A DNA stretch of 64,000 nucleotides from Linyphia triangularis (Eukaryota; Arthropoda; Arachnida; Araneae; Linyphiidae). The position numbers and the translations under genes were made by a program. Positions 43,681 through 55,339 of the stretch are shown in pieces. The notes beneath the pieces are model-generated. The model was not told the DNA's origin and made no database searches. It saw only the letters and a program-made list of their open reading frames with translations. The stretch's first letter is position 1. Every line of letters starts with the position of its first letter. Location: NCBI GenBank assembly GCA_963978545.1, contig OZ021731.1, forward strand, positions 23,890,093-23,954,092. The letters are read 5' to 3'.

Positions 43681-44980
43681 AGCAAATTAATATCCTGTTC
43701 ATAGTGTTGTGCGACTCGTTACGTCGAAAATAAAAAAAAATCTAAAGATTTTTTTTAAGATTTTAATTTCCAAAATTCAGGTGGGTGCAAATGGGGATGC
43801 CTTCCAGGCTGCTCCCATGGCTTACGCAATAATACTTCACTAGAAATTAGTTGGATTCTTCCAAATCCTATTTGCTACGCTTCGTTTAATATTTATATAT
43901 TCTACGCAGTTTAGGACCACGTAGGAGTTTAAATTGAAGACGCACAAGAAGTACAAAAACTTTGCAATGTAGTTAATATAGTCATTTTATTTTTAAATTG
44001 TTAGTGGTTATACTATTAATTAAGGGTAGGAGATTAGTTAAAATATAAGAAAAAAACTATTTGATACGATTTGATCTGGAATAAAAAAAAAAATTTAAAT
44101 CAATTCAATATCAATAAGTGTCATTTAATCTATAAAAGTTTTTCCTCAAATTTTGCTAATAAAAAGCATATCTTTCATAAAATTGAAGCTTTTTTTTATA
44201 TTTAAATCTTTAATAATTGTATCCATGATTAAGAGGGAAAATAATTCATCGAAAAAGGATCGTCATTACATGGGAAGTATTTCCACTTAGGATTTGACAT
44301 GCATACTAAATCTGTAACAGAAATAATTCAGTTTGAAATAGTCCCAAATATTATACACCTATTAACTTTTTTTTTTGTAAAGAATAACCTATTGATGACA
44401 TAATAAGAAATGGAAGAGAAGAGTTCGCAGAATTTTTATTATTTTTTTATTTATTTAAACTTTTGGGACATTTTATTTTTCCTTTTTAAATATTTTGCTG
44501 GAAATTGATTGTGGTTAGTTATAATTTCTTGCTGTAAAAAGAAAGTAGTGTTCGAAATAAATAATGGAAATATAATTAGTTTTGTAATATCTTTCTCAAG
44601 AAGTTAGCAACAACTTTTATCTGATTGTAAAAATATTTGGAACGCAGTGTATTCACTCTTACATCTAATTTAAAATGTCTTTTGTGGAAAAATTATTTTT
44701 CTCTGATAATAATATTTTTAATGGGACGGACCTTATAAAAAAAAATCAGGACATTTCCGGACTTTTATAAAAAATCAGGAAAAAATATTGAAAAATAGAA
44801 AAAGATTTAATTTCTTTTCAATATTTTTTTAAAGTATTTTTAAATTTTTATCATTTAGAACACTATGTTAACTTGTTTTCAAATAAATTTCAATTATTGC
44901 TTAGTAATACTTCAATAATATTTAAAATTTATCATTTTAAAGGCTTAAATAAAAAAATTATTTTTAGGTGTGACAAATCC

Positions 44981-45025
<45 letters not shown>

Positions 45026-45170
45026 ATTTAAACCTTTAAAGTTGTAATTTTTACAGATTTGGAAGTTATAAAAAGGTTCAAATCTATCTCCTTTTTAATT
45101 TTCCAATATTTTCCAAGTTCGCTAAATGGAAGTACAGGTTTCGAATATTTTTTTTTTTTTTTTTAAATTT
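43681..45170. other. AT-rich spacer with old repeat fragments
   Basis: 44770-44960 is related to 30780-30960. A TA microsatellite lies at 44984-45022 and a T-run near 45150. No gene signal. Confidence 0.45.
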
Positions 45171-46115
45171 CAATTTAAAAATGAGACCTTTTCACATTAA
45201 AAAGTACATTATTTGTTAAATAGTTCTAAAAGCTAAAAGTTCACCATTATTGGATATGCTACAAAGAACCCAACTCAAATATTAGCATTCGTATTTCATT
45301 ACAGGATGGAACGTTTGTAATAGTGGTACAATACAATACCAATTCAGTTATCTTATAACCCATAAAAACAAAGTTTTAAAAAAAATCCTTTTTATGCAAT
45401 GTCAATTTTTATATTAATTTTTCATATCTATTTTTATATCATTTTGCCGATATCAAAACATTTCCATCAGTAAAATAAGTGGCAAACTACGTTTCAATAT
45501 TTATTTATTAAAAATGAACGAAAATTTAAGCTCTTACATCCATGCATTATTTATTTATTCTGATTAAAGTAATGTTATTATTTATTAATTAAAAAACAAC
45601 ATTTTGTTACATTAAAACGTTTCAACAATTGTTGATTCAATTCTTTTTAACCGTAATTGGATGATGCCAAGTTGGTTTATTAGCATTCCGTAAAAGCCAT
45701 ATTTTAGTGACAGTTACAGCCCCAAAATTTTATAGAATGCATTATCATCGACATCGAACCAATCTGCCACGTTTAATGCCGATTGGATGAAGACAAGGAA
45801 GTTAATTAGGCCCCCGCAGATTCCGCCTCCATCGACAAACATACATACACATAAAATCGAAGTAAATATAAAGGATTTAAAAATACAAATTAACATAAAT
45901 TTGGTTGATAGTGTTAATTTGTTAAGAGAAAGCTTAACAAGCTGGGCAGATTTTTTTTTTTGATAAAAGATTTCTGGGAAGCCATACAATTTAATCGCCA
46001 AGTTGAACCAAAAAAAGAGTGACAAGCTTGGCAATGTGAAACTCTGAAATGACGTCATGTGATCTCAACTATTTTGCATTATCGGTATGGAAGCTTGTCA
46101 TCATCAACCTGAATA
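45171..46115 (+). repeat. Dispersed repeat family X, fullest copy
   Basis: Unites blocks seen separately elsewhere: the 45172-45230 block (also at 5272-5335), the 45233-45330 block (reverse at 31740-31870), the 45350-45870 block (23081-23590; reverse 49340-49815; partly 12455-12770), and the 45870-46115 block (reverse 31485-31735; ends at 11036-11130 and 57090-57175). Conserved words include GACGTCATGTGATCTCAAC and GGCCCCCGCAGATTCCGCC. No transposase, no clear TIR. Confidence 0.7.
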
Positions 46116-46474
46116 GTATATTTGACCACGGCTACAATCGATCACGTTCTGCTGCAATCGCTTAAGAACCCGAAATCGGCAGGTGGCGCTGAATGCAAAC
46201 TCCACTTTACCAATGCCAACCCTACTTTTTAGAACTCCCGGAGGCATTGAAATGGCAAGATCATAAAATTCCTTTTGCACCAAAATGATATGACAACCAC
46301 CCCCCCCCCCTCCCCTTTTTTTTTTTCTCTTTTTTTTTTTACGTCAACCTGTTCCAGAGAGTTGGTTCTTTCACATATGTACGCTGAGGCAGGTGCTAGT
46401 TCACAAAGTCCTTCCTTTCCACTCCTAGCCGGGAGTTAAACCAACCACTTTTTAGAACAATTGCCAATCGGTAT

Positions 46475-46521
<47 letters not shown>

Positions 46522-47137
46522 AGTAGTTTCAAGAATGAAATAAATTTTTTAGAAATGAAAAGGATTTTTTTTTATCATCAACCAACTAAAAAAAACTAAA
46601 AATCAACCAACTAAAAGCAATAAAAATCAACCAACAATAAACCATGATCTAAAAAATTGACAAATAAATACGTTTAAATAAAGATTTGAATTAGCATATG
46701 TAAATAAACACATAATACAGCAAGCAGTACTGGAGTGGGTGGAGATTCGCCTCTGCAGTTTTTTCAGCCGTGATGCGACGCGCTATTACCAACTCCACAT
46801 GCGATTCCATCCAGACTGGGTTAAAAAGTATGATTACGGTAGTCGTACAAGTGAACTGAAAAGAACGTGACCAAGTGTAGCCGTTCTTTGATTTAACTTG
46901 AATATTATCAGATACTAGCTGTGTGGCCCCCCGCTGCTGGGGACCCATTGAAGGACATTCTATTATGTGTTACATAGACGCTGGATTTCTTCAGATGAAT
47001 TGTTGTTGGTGATCAGTTTCCAATGTGCTATAACAGATCCATGTTTTCGTTCATTTTGTAGAGCGCTCAGTCATTCTCCAGTCGATGCTGTTTTTGCAGC
47101 GGTGATGCCCCAGCAGCTGGGAAATGCTCATTTGAAA
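46116..47137. other. Unclassified region
   Basis: Includes a C-run near 46297, a TA microsatellite (46478-46516), and a less AT-rich stretch 46730-47137 with AGCTGTGTGGCCCCCCGCTG. An 85-codon reverse frame (46948-46691) and a 67-codon forward frame (46967-47170) were not recognised; both could be fragments of an unknown element. Confidence 0.35.
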
Positions 47138-47141
47138 ATAT

Positions 47142-47896
47142 TGTTGCTTGGATGGGTTCGAAAGACTTGAAGCCAAAGCAGATCAAAACATGCAGAAATT
47201 TATTCCAATATAACTCTTTACAGATTCTCTTACAACTCCTGAACTTCTCGTTCTAGTAGACAGAATACAGGTCTTTTCACAACAGTAGAGCACAAAACAG
47301 TAGTTAAAAACTTGACAACACAACTGCTAAAATCTCTGCAAAAGAAAATGCAATACAGTTCGCTTTGGAACTACTCTGAATGCTCATTGAGACTCAGTAT
47401 CTCAACTCAGTAATTCAAGTCAACTAACGGACTCAACTCACTCCCCGCTCGCTTGGCCGGTCTTATATAGGAGTCAAACCTTCTTGAAACTTCTAGAGGT
47501 AGATATTTGGAGAACTTTCAAGGTCGCAGTCGAAAAATCCTATACATGTACATGGGGACCAAAAATGTCGCCAAATAATCGCCAAGTTTGGCGACATTTG
47601 GCGATTAATCGCCAAATTTGGCGACAACATTTAGTCGCTTAAACCGTCGCCAACTTTGCTCTATCTCGCCAATTTGGCGAGATTTCCATTACCATAATGT
47701 TAAATGCCCTGCTCCTTATTAAACTCGCTTCCCAGCGTTACCTCTGTAAAACTCGTTATCAAGCATTAAGACCCATATTGCAGGGAAGCCAACTTAAGAC
47801 GAACTATTGCACTGCCTTATGCAAAATGTACATAAATTTAACTATTTACAAAATTAACACTACGAAATATTTACAAGTATACAAAAATTCGTAACA
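47142..47896 (-). mobile_element. Solo LTR (755 bp, reverse orientation)
   Basis: On the reverse strand it begins TGTTACGAATTTTTGTATAC and ends CCATCCAAGCAACA (TG...CA). The target duplication is ATAT (47138-47141 and 47897-47900). In reverse orientation it has a TATA box (CTCCTATATAAGACC, around 47463-47475) and AATAAA (47199-47204), in proper order for U3-R-U5. No internal retrotransposon sequence adjoins it, so it is the product of LTR-LTR recombination. It differs from the LTRs at 6096 and 9232. Confidence 0.85.
47568..47680. promoter_or_regulatory. Cluster of TTTGGCGA/TCGCCAA motifs in the LTR U3
   Basis: Nine occurrences in both orientations within 113 bp (47568, 47579, 47587, 47597, 47609, 47617, 47647, 47666, 47673), forming overlapping palindromes. 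They lie about 100 bp upstream of the LTR's TATA box. The motif resembles E2F/DP sites (TTTSGCGC), so cell-cycle-linked transcription of the element is a possible but untested role. Confidence 0.5.
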
Positions 47897-47900
47897 ATAT

Positions 47901-48615
47901 ATATCAAGGTCTAATTTCTGATTACTAACAAATAAAAATCTAAACATTTTCCAGGAATTGAGGGAATATATGAATGGTTATACAAAAAGAATAAATTAAT
48001 ACTTAGACAAGGGGTGCCTGAAAACCTCTTCTAAACAGACAATTCTCGCATTTTTATTTCTTATTCAATTATAAATGTTTCGAAAAGGCCTTAAACAAAA
48101 AATGTTTGCGCACTGCGCTATTTTTTAATATTTTTTTTTTAATTTGCAATCTAAGTTTAATTGTTAGCGGGAAAACGACAATTTGGTTCGAATCAAATGT
48201 GACGTCAACTTGTGAACAAATGTGAAACAACTTGGCCTGAAACGCACCAGCGGAAACCAGTTTTGCAAGTTTCTCGCAAATTGCACCAAACGGTACGGGA
48301 TATAGCAATTATCTACCAAACACCGATGCCAAACACAGGCAGAAACCTCACGATAACCATAGAAAGGAAAAGGATGTCGTAACGTCACAGCTATAGCGGA
48401 TCGTGTTGATCGGACTGCGATCGTACTGGGTTTCTAGGCTTTTTATGTAACAAATAATATCTTCTGGCATTTTAATAACTAACAAATAACTAATTTTTTC
48501 AAAGAACTTTCGTTTGAATATTTCAAATCAGAAAGAAATTCTTTATAAATAGAAACTAATTTCACTCGTTTTTAAAATACGCGGGAATTGTCCATTGCAA
48601 TAAATTAGCTATAAA
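47901..48615. other. AT-rich spacer
   Basis: Slightly GC-richer around 48180-48430, with overlapping 79- and 74-codon reverse frames that I do not recognise. No element was identified. Confidence 0.4.
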
Positions 48616-48628
48616 AACGAATTAGGAA

Positions 48629-48795
48629 TGTTGGTTTTTTCAGATTATCTGGCGCCGTCAGCAACACGAGGGCTATAATGCGCCGAAACATTCATCATTA
48701 GACAAGCCAACATACATTTACAAACACCCATGCCTAACACGGTACTCGAACCCGCAACCTCGCGGTCTAGAAGCTAGCACGCTAACCACTATACC
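48629..48795 (-). mobile_element. tRNA-derived SINE, copy 4 (reverse)
   Basis: Reverse copy with head at right (GCTAACCACTATACC) and box B inverse (TACTCGAACCC). Target duplications AACGAATTAGGAA at 48616-48628 and 48796-48808. Confidence 0.93.
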
Positions 48796-48829
48796 AACGA
48801 ATTAGGAAATAAACAAGACTTAAAATAAC

Positions 48830-48856
48830 AACAACAACAATAATAATAATAATAAA
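48830..48856. repeat. (AAC)n/(AAT)n microsatellite
   Basis: Short trinucleotide runs just after the SINE. Confidence 0.8.
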
Positions 48857-49339
48857 GTACTCAGTGTAATATTGAACCGTAGTTTCATAATGGGCATTTG
48901 TGTTTTTATTTGGAATTAACACGTTTTTTCCAATCTTATTCTAATTTCCAACGCCAGGGAGGTGCAAGGGTATTCTCTTGCAGCACGGCGCCCGTGATTA
49001 TGAAGTGCATGGCAAAATGTTGAATATTGGTAAAATAATAGTTTATTTTTGAAAAATTCCAGGCATTCATCTTGAGTAGTTTTAAAGGAAGTCTGCTTAT
49101 TTTTATTCAAATTAAATTAATATTTTGGGAAAGTGCGTAATTTGAACTGCATAATAATCATAACTTGCACCTAAGCTAGCTCAGTGCAGAGGCGGAATAA
49201 GAATTTCGCGGCCCCTACTAAATCAGTATTTGCCTCTACTTTAGAATTCTCCTTTCTGTCTCCGGCATTAACATTTTAAAATCCTTTACATAACTTCGCT
49301 ATAAAAGGTCTTTGGCAAATACTTAAAATCATTTTTAAA
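48857..49339. other. AT-rich spacer
   Basis: 48935-49015 (ACGCCAGGGAGGTGCAAGGG) is faintly similar to 43775-43815. Nothing else was seen. Confidence 0.4.
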
Positions 49340-49815
49340 TCATTTATATTAATTTCGATTGTGTGTGTGTGGGTGAGTGGTTGGTTGGGTTTGTATGTTT
49401 GTTGATGACGGGCAATTCTGCGTAGACCTAATTAACCCCCTTGCCGTAATCCAATCACGCTGAAACTTGGCAGATAGATTTGGTGTCGTTGACAATGCAC
49501 TCTATAAAATTTTGGGGGTTGTCACTGCCACTAAAAGGTCGCTTAACGGAATACTGATAAATCAACATACCGTCAGCCAATCGCGCTGAAATTTAACTGA
49601 TCATTGAAGAAACTCTTTCATTTAGCCAAAATTGTTTTAATAAATAAATAATAAAATGGTTTTAATCAAAATAAATAAAAGATATTTGAATATCAATGCA
49701 TAAATTCACATTCATTTTTAAAAAAGAGATTTTAAAAAGTAGTTTATATCATATTTTGTTGATAGAGATGTGTTTAATATTGAAAATTAGAGGCAAATTC
49801 CAGGCACATGCTGGC
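49340..49815 (-). repeat. Dispersed repeat family X, reverse copy
   Basis: Inverse of the 45400-45860 block: AATTAACCCCCTTGCCGTAATC, GGTTGTCACTGCCACTAAAAG, AATCAAAATAAATAAAAG, TTCCAGGCACATGC. The last part matches 12455-12770 best. The SINE at 49818-49992 is inserted at its edge. Confidence 0.7.
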
Positions 49816-49817
49816 AA

Positions 49818-49992
49818 CAGTTTTTGGTTGGTTGTTTTCAGATTATCTGGTGCCGTCAGTAACACGAGGGCTATAATGCGCCGTTACATTCGTCATTTAA
49901 CAAGCCAACATACATTTACAAACAGCCATGCCTAACTCGGGACTCGAACCCGCAACTTCGTGGTCTAGAAGCTAGCACTCTAACCACTACAC
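49818..49992 (-). mobile_element. tRNA-derived SINE, copy 5 (reverse)
   Basis: Reverse copy; box B inverse GGGACTCGAACCC, head inverse CTAACCACTACACC. Target duplications CATGCTGGCAA at 49807-49817 and 49993-50003. Confidence 0.93.
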
Positions 49993-50003
49993 CATGCTGG
50001 CAA

Positions 50004-50619
50004 AAGAAAAGGCGTTATATTAATGAATATAAAAATTGCTAATTCACATAAGGTATTTAATTTGATAATTCTGTTTTTACGGGTTCGATTAATAGTGGAC
50101 AAATTTTACTATTTGAATTTTACTATAATGAAATCAATATATTTTACATAATTGATACTAAAGAAGTGGTGAAATTTTTGAAAATTTTTGAGGGGGCAAT
50201 ACTACTTTCTATTTTTTACAAAATGCCTAGTAATTTTATGAAAAACCATAACATAGAAATATAAGTAATTCATCTCTCCTTGATGAGTGTGAAGGATTTT
50301 GACTATGTCTTAATCTACAATTAAAACACGTTGCTTTAAAAACAAACAACGTTTATTTACAATTCCTTCGTTTACAAAATGTTAGGCCTGTGCCTAAGCA
50401 TTTCTCAAGCCAGTAGGCTAATACAACGTCGCAGCTCTAAAGCATGCGTCTTTCCTCTCAAAGGAACCGATGGCGAGTCCCTCTTCCCCTTCCACTAAGG
50501 CAAGGCAGTGAAGTGCTGTTCAAGTGGTCTGGCCATCTGGTAAACATCCATGACAATGAGGTTTGATTTTATTCTGGAATACAAATTGAAAAGATGGCTG
50601 AATGCTGATGCAAACCCAA
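50004..50619. other. Unclassified sequence
   Basis: 50390-50560 is less AT-rich (GGAACCGATGGCGAGTCCC) but not recognised as tRNA or coding. Confidence 0.35.
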
Positions 50620-50894
50620 ACACAATAGCTTATTACTAATAAATAATGATCGTGACTTTTATTACATTATAATTACTTTTTGATTAGGGTGCCATTTTAA
50701 CTGTTCTGTCAGCCAAGTCCAAACTTCAGTTTGGAAGTTTTTGAAAAGGGAATAAAGAAAATCGAAAAAAGACATAGAACTGCAAAACGATCATCAAAAA
50801 AATAAAAAATTTGAAAATATCGATATATCGGTGATTTTTATCGATATATATATATTTTTTAAATATCGTTGTATCGATATATCGCCGACCTCTA
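50620..50894 (-). mobile_element. Truncated hAT-type MITE (copy of 12145-12884)
   Basis: Read in reverse from 50894 it begins TAGAGGTCGGCGATATATCG, then continues through CAAAAACTTCCAAACTGAAG, GACAGAACAGTTAAAATGGC and GATCATTATTTATTAGTA, matching 12145 to about 12425. The other half and the second TIR are missing. Confidence 0.8.
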
Positions 50895-51170
50895 TTTGGA
50901 ATGGATGGATCGTTGGAGTTGGTAAAAACTCTGGTTTACCTCGGTAGGGCAGGGAAAGATCACCGTTCACTGAGGTAGGCTGGAGTCTGTCTTTCTAGAG
51001 GAGGGGGTCTTTTGGGACACCCTACTCATTTAGCAGTTTGTCAAATGTGGACAGGGTGTCCCAAAAGACCCTCTCCACTAGAGAGACGGACTTTAGCCTA
51101 CCTCCAAGATCAGCGATCTTTCCCAGCCAGGCAAACGAGTTTTCACAAACGCTCCATCCATTCCAAACTA
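50895..51170. repeat. Long imperfect hairpin (~120-bp arms)
   Basis: Arms 50895-51023 and 51053-51170 are inverse copies with mismatches, with a loop of about 29 nt. Matching blocks: TTTGGAATGGATGGA, GGGAAAGATC, GAGGTAGGCT, GGGTCTTTTGGGACACCCT. It is noticeably less AT-rich than the surroundings. The truncated hAT MITE ends exactly at its left edge. Confidence 0.8.
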
Positions 51171-51439
51171 CTGGGCCATCAGGAATTCCGCTGCCTCCAA
51201 CTTTCCACCTCAACCGCGATCACTTCCCCCAGTGCCATATCGAAGGAGTCCGTGACTGAACTTTATTCAACAGTTCAAGAAGCTAGACAGATCGTTAACG
51301 AACTCCCTGACCTAATTACATGGATAAAGGACTCATCCTCTCATTGATCTCCTAAAAGTATTTAAATCCTCATTAAAAACTTCTACTTGACCGTAGAACT
51401 CGAAAATGTACCTCTTCAATGTATTTTCTCGATATTTTT
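51171..51439. other. Unclassified sequence
   Basis: A 111-codon forward frame (51012-51347) begins in the hairpin and continues with a Ser/Thr-rich sequence and TVQEARQIVNELPDLITWIK. It could be a coding remnant of an unknown element; no domain was recognised. Confidence 0.3.
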
Positions 51440-51990
51440 TTTCAATTTTCCACTTTTAATTACCCATATGTGTACATGGGGTAATGAAAGTATAGCATTC
51501 GGTCAAAAAAAATGTCGATTCTTTTGCATTTCTCCACGTTTTGGAACATCCTGATTTCAAAAAACTGATCTAGAAAAAATGTGTGTGTGTGTTGTGAGTG
51601 AGCATAACTCCCAAACAAATTGACCTACGATATTCAAATTTGATATGAGGGTTAGTGGTGGCTATGGGACCTACCATTACTGTTTTTGTCAAAATCGCAC
51701 ATAAGGTAGCTGCCATTGAAAAAAATCACGTTTTTCAGTAATTGCTAAAAAACAGCTAAAACGATTTTGTCCAAAATCGCTGTGGTAATGCCTCTTTAGG
51801 TGTTCTAAACATCCCCGCCTACGAAATTCCCGTAAAAATATTTTAATGACGTAAAAACTTGAAAAACGAATGCTTTCAACACAGAGTTCTTTTTCCTTGA
51901 GCACACCTCATCAACGATCCTTTTTTTCTTCTCCCCTCAGTTACGCTTGTAATAAAGGATAATATAAGGATTATGAAAAGTGTATCGCCA
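51440..51990 (-). repeat. Dispersed ~600-bp repeat (family W), reverse copy
   Basis: Inverse of 26938-27545: CCACGTTTTGGAACATCCTG, GAGCATAACTCCCAAACAAA, CACAGAGTTCTTTTTCCTTG. It ends with a short hairpin ATCGCCAAAATCACCATTTT followed by GGCGAT. Confidence 0.75.
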
Positions 51991-53833
51991 AAATCACCAT
52001 TTTGGCGATTTTTTTTGATTTTTTTTTAATCTATACAAGAATTATCTCCAAACTGGCCATTTCTTCCATCTAAATGAATGATGATAATATACAAACGGTA
52101 AATGACACAAATCCACATCAGTATTATAGTGCAATTGAAAGTTGTGCGATATTCCAGACCCCTAGTTTCATATATTTTATGTTATTTTGATTCTTTGTAT
52201 TGTATTTTTGTGCGCAATTAGATGTTAATCAATCCTAAATGTAAATAAATCACTTAAATGGGTACAGTGTCCTAGGATTGGCACCCAGCACAGTAAAATT
52301 AAAGAACAGTTTTCTTTTATCGCTTTAACCGAATTTTGATGGAAAATGACACCTTTCCTTCTAAAAATCTGTCGACACTTTCATGCACATTTTCAAATGT
52401 TATTGCAGTCATAATGACACGAATTACAGATTTTTAACGCTATCTGAAAAAATTATCTTGTTATCCTGTTTTGAACATTTAAATGACTCCTTCCCATTAC
52501 GTTTTGGGAAAGTATTATATTACATGTTAGTGACATCACAGTGAAAAAAAATAACCTATTTTAACTCTTTTTGGCAGTTTTTGCCATTCTCAAATATGCT
52601 TTCTTCAATTTATTGCAGAGGAATGTCACTAATCCAATTTGGATTAAACTTTTTAATAAAAGGGAGATTATCAAAATATAAGAGCGATAAATATTAACTA
52701 TACTAAATAAATTCCAATTTAACACCAATTTTTTTGTGTGTAGTTTTCGATATTAAAATATGTATAATTTCCGAACTTGAGTGTTGTGAAAAATTACTAT
52801 ATCAAATATTTAATCAACTAATTTGTAGGTTACAATTATTGGACATTATTGTCCTGCATGTTACACAATTTAGGACATAACTGTCCCATAAGTAATTGTT
52901 TTGACTTTTCCATTAATAAATTTAGTTTATTATTTTACAGATGCATTAATTGCTCTTAGCAAGAGATTGAGAATATATAAAATTGATACTCCTCTTATTT
53001 ATCTGATATACAGAAAACTGTTTTAATTTACATAATAACGGAACATTTGTCTTGAAATGTATTAATATTTTTAAGATATTAAATCACCTGTATTTAGTTT
53101 AATAATTCTAACATATGCATTACAAATTGCACAATGCTCATAATTTTTACTATTATCTTTTTATGTTAAAAATCTTAATTTACCTTAACCCTTTACACAT
53201 ATATCTTATAAATTAAGGAAGGAAAAAGGCAGGTTACTTTTATTTGAGAACCACTCGCTTGCTTTTTTTTTTTTTTTTGTAATTTTATATACCATTTACG
53301 GACTATTTTTTAATGCACATTTGAATTGATTCTTCAGAAAAAGAAAAGTCACCCCTTGATGTTACAGAACGGTGATTGCAATTTGAGGAGAATATCTTCA
53401 TAGTTTAATGTTGCACGATCGTGTTTTGCTGAATAGCAAAACCTACTGAGACTAATGTCTCATAGAGGAGTCAAAAAATTTGTTGTAAACCATTTTGCAT
53501 CGTTGACAATGAGGATGCCATTTTCTTCTGATCGTACCCATCGTTGGGAATATTTTTAGTCATGATTTTAACATTTTACGGCCAACGAATAATTTTTTTC
53601 TGGAAAAAAAAAACACCTCTTGGTTAACCAAAAGTAACATTATAATTAATAGTGTATTTCAAGTTTTAAGAAATTAGACTTTAAGTAACAATACATTTAT
53701 TAAGAATATTATCGGCGTTTCGATCGTTACGTGATTTGGACATTGCGGTCTAACAAATAATAAAAGTGCATTATCAGAAAGAAATTGCACCAAAAAACCC
53801 AAACGCTCTTAGAAACATTAAACAATTTATTTG
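51991..53833. other. AT-rich spacer
   Basis: Two related palindromes, GGACATTATTGTCC (52841-52854) and GGACATAACTGTCC (52873-52886), lie 32 bp apart start to start. No genes or element ends were recognised. Confidence 0.45.
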
Positions 53834-53968
<135 letters not shown>

Positions 53969-54371
53969 GAGTTTAATGTACTTACTTCATATATTTCGTA
54001 TTTAAATACAGCGATGCTTCGATTGTTTACTTTTGGACATAACAAAACGTGGAATATTTCTTTCGAGAACAATCCTTCTATCTCAGAAAATTATTTAACC
54101 AGTTCTGCCACCTATTTTCCTAAATTGAAAGTACTCATATCTTTCCTTGATTCATTCATTGTTTTTCTTCTAAAATTCCAGTTTTAAATAAAAATAAAAT
54201 ATTTTTTTTAAAAAATATTTAGAATATTGGAAATCAAATCTATCAATTGAGGACTAGAAATGGAAAACGACCGAAGAACCAAATAAATCGATTTTTTTTT
54301 TACCGGGAAAAATGTCCTAAAGATCAAGCTAAACCAATAAAGTGAGAACTTCGGTAGCAATAGTTCAAATT
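53969..54371. other. AT-rich spacer
   Basis: Nothing recognised. Confidence 0.5.
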
Positions 54372-54382
54372 CAATCTGGTAC

Positions 54383-54562
54383 TTGAAGACCAAACGGTAT
54401 AGTGGTTAGCGTGCTACCTTCTAGACCGCGAGGTTTTGGGTTCGAGTCCCGTGTTAGGCATGGGTGTTTGTAAATGTATGTTGGCTTGTCTAATGACGAA
54501 TGATTCGGTGCATTATAGCCCTCGTGTTGCTGACGGCGCCAGATAATCTGAAAACAACCAAC
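54383..54562 (+). mobile_element. tRNA-derived SINE, copy 6
   Basis: Head GACCAAACGGTATAGTGG, TTAGCGTGCTACC, box B GGTTCGAGTCCCG, tail GCCAGATAATCTGAAAAC. Target duplications CAATCTGGTAC at 54372-54382 and 54563-54573. Confidence 0.93.
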
Positions 54563-54573
54563 CAATCTGGTAC

Positions 54574-55335
54574 GTAGTCATAGCCTTAAGTACCAATGCG
54601 AGTGTTTTACAGTTTTCGGCTTTCCTGAAGAAAAAAATATATATTTTTTGGACTTGTTCGTTTTTCCTTTCTAGTCCACAATTTTTGTCTCTAAACAGAA
54701 TTAAAAACTCAGTAAGAAAAATAATTTAAGTTATTGTAGTTAAATTTTTTTGCTGTTAGAGCTAAAAATTATGAAGTGTATCAAGCTCCCACTTTTTGAA
54801 AACGACCCGGAAAATTTATTTTTCCCATTACTCACCATAGCTTCACTCGACCGACTAATTTTAAGGCAAATATATGGGGGACTTGGAAAAGAAAAAAAAA
54901 AAAAAATTATATAAATATTTTTTTTTTCTTCTTTTGATACCCTTATAAAGTTTTTCCTCCCTTGTCAATTATATAAATGTGTTAAAAGGTGTTGTTATTG
55001 GATTTCTTGTATGGCCTATCAGCCACGGGATCAAAGAAGCCCACCAGAAAAGAATTGCTCTCGAACTTATCGAATAATTTATAACTCCCGATGGGTTAAT
55101 ATTGACGTTTATAAATAGTTATAAAAATAAATTTACATATTCAATAGCTACTTTTTCACTATAGAAACTTGTAAGTATCGCAAATAGAGATCCACATTTC
55201 CAAGTTAATCTAGAAGTTTTTTTTCTATCATCTATTTCTTAAATTTTATGCTTTAAAACTGCATTTAGAAATGTGCAAATTGCAATTTGTTATTGTAGGT
55301 CTCGACCTGATTAGCTGTTACTAAGCCCAAAAATA
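54574..55335. other. AT-rich spacer
   Basis: Nothing recognised. Confidence 0.5.
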
Positions 55336-55339
55336 GATC

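Noticed and set aside
48069..48388. Overlapping 74- and 79-codon reverse frames as an exon
   Set aside because: No recognisable domain, and the two overlapping frames are equally plausible chance readings.
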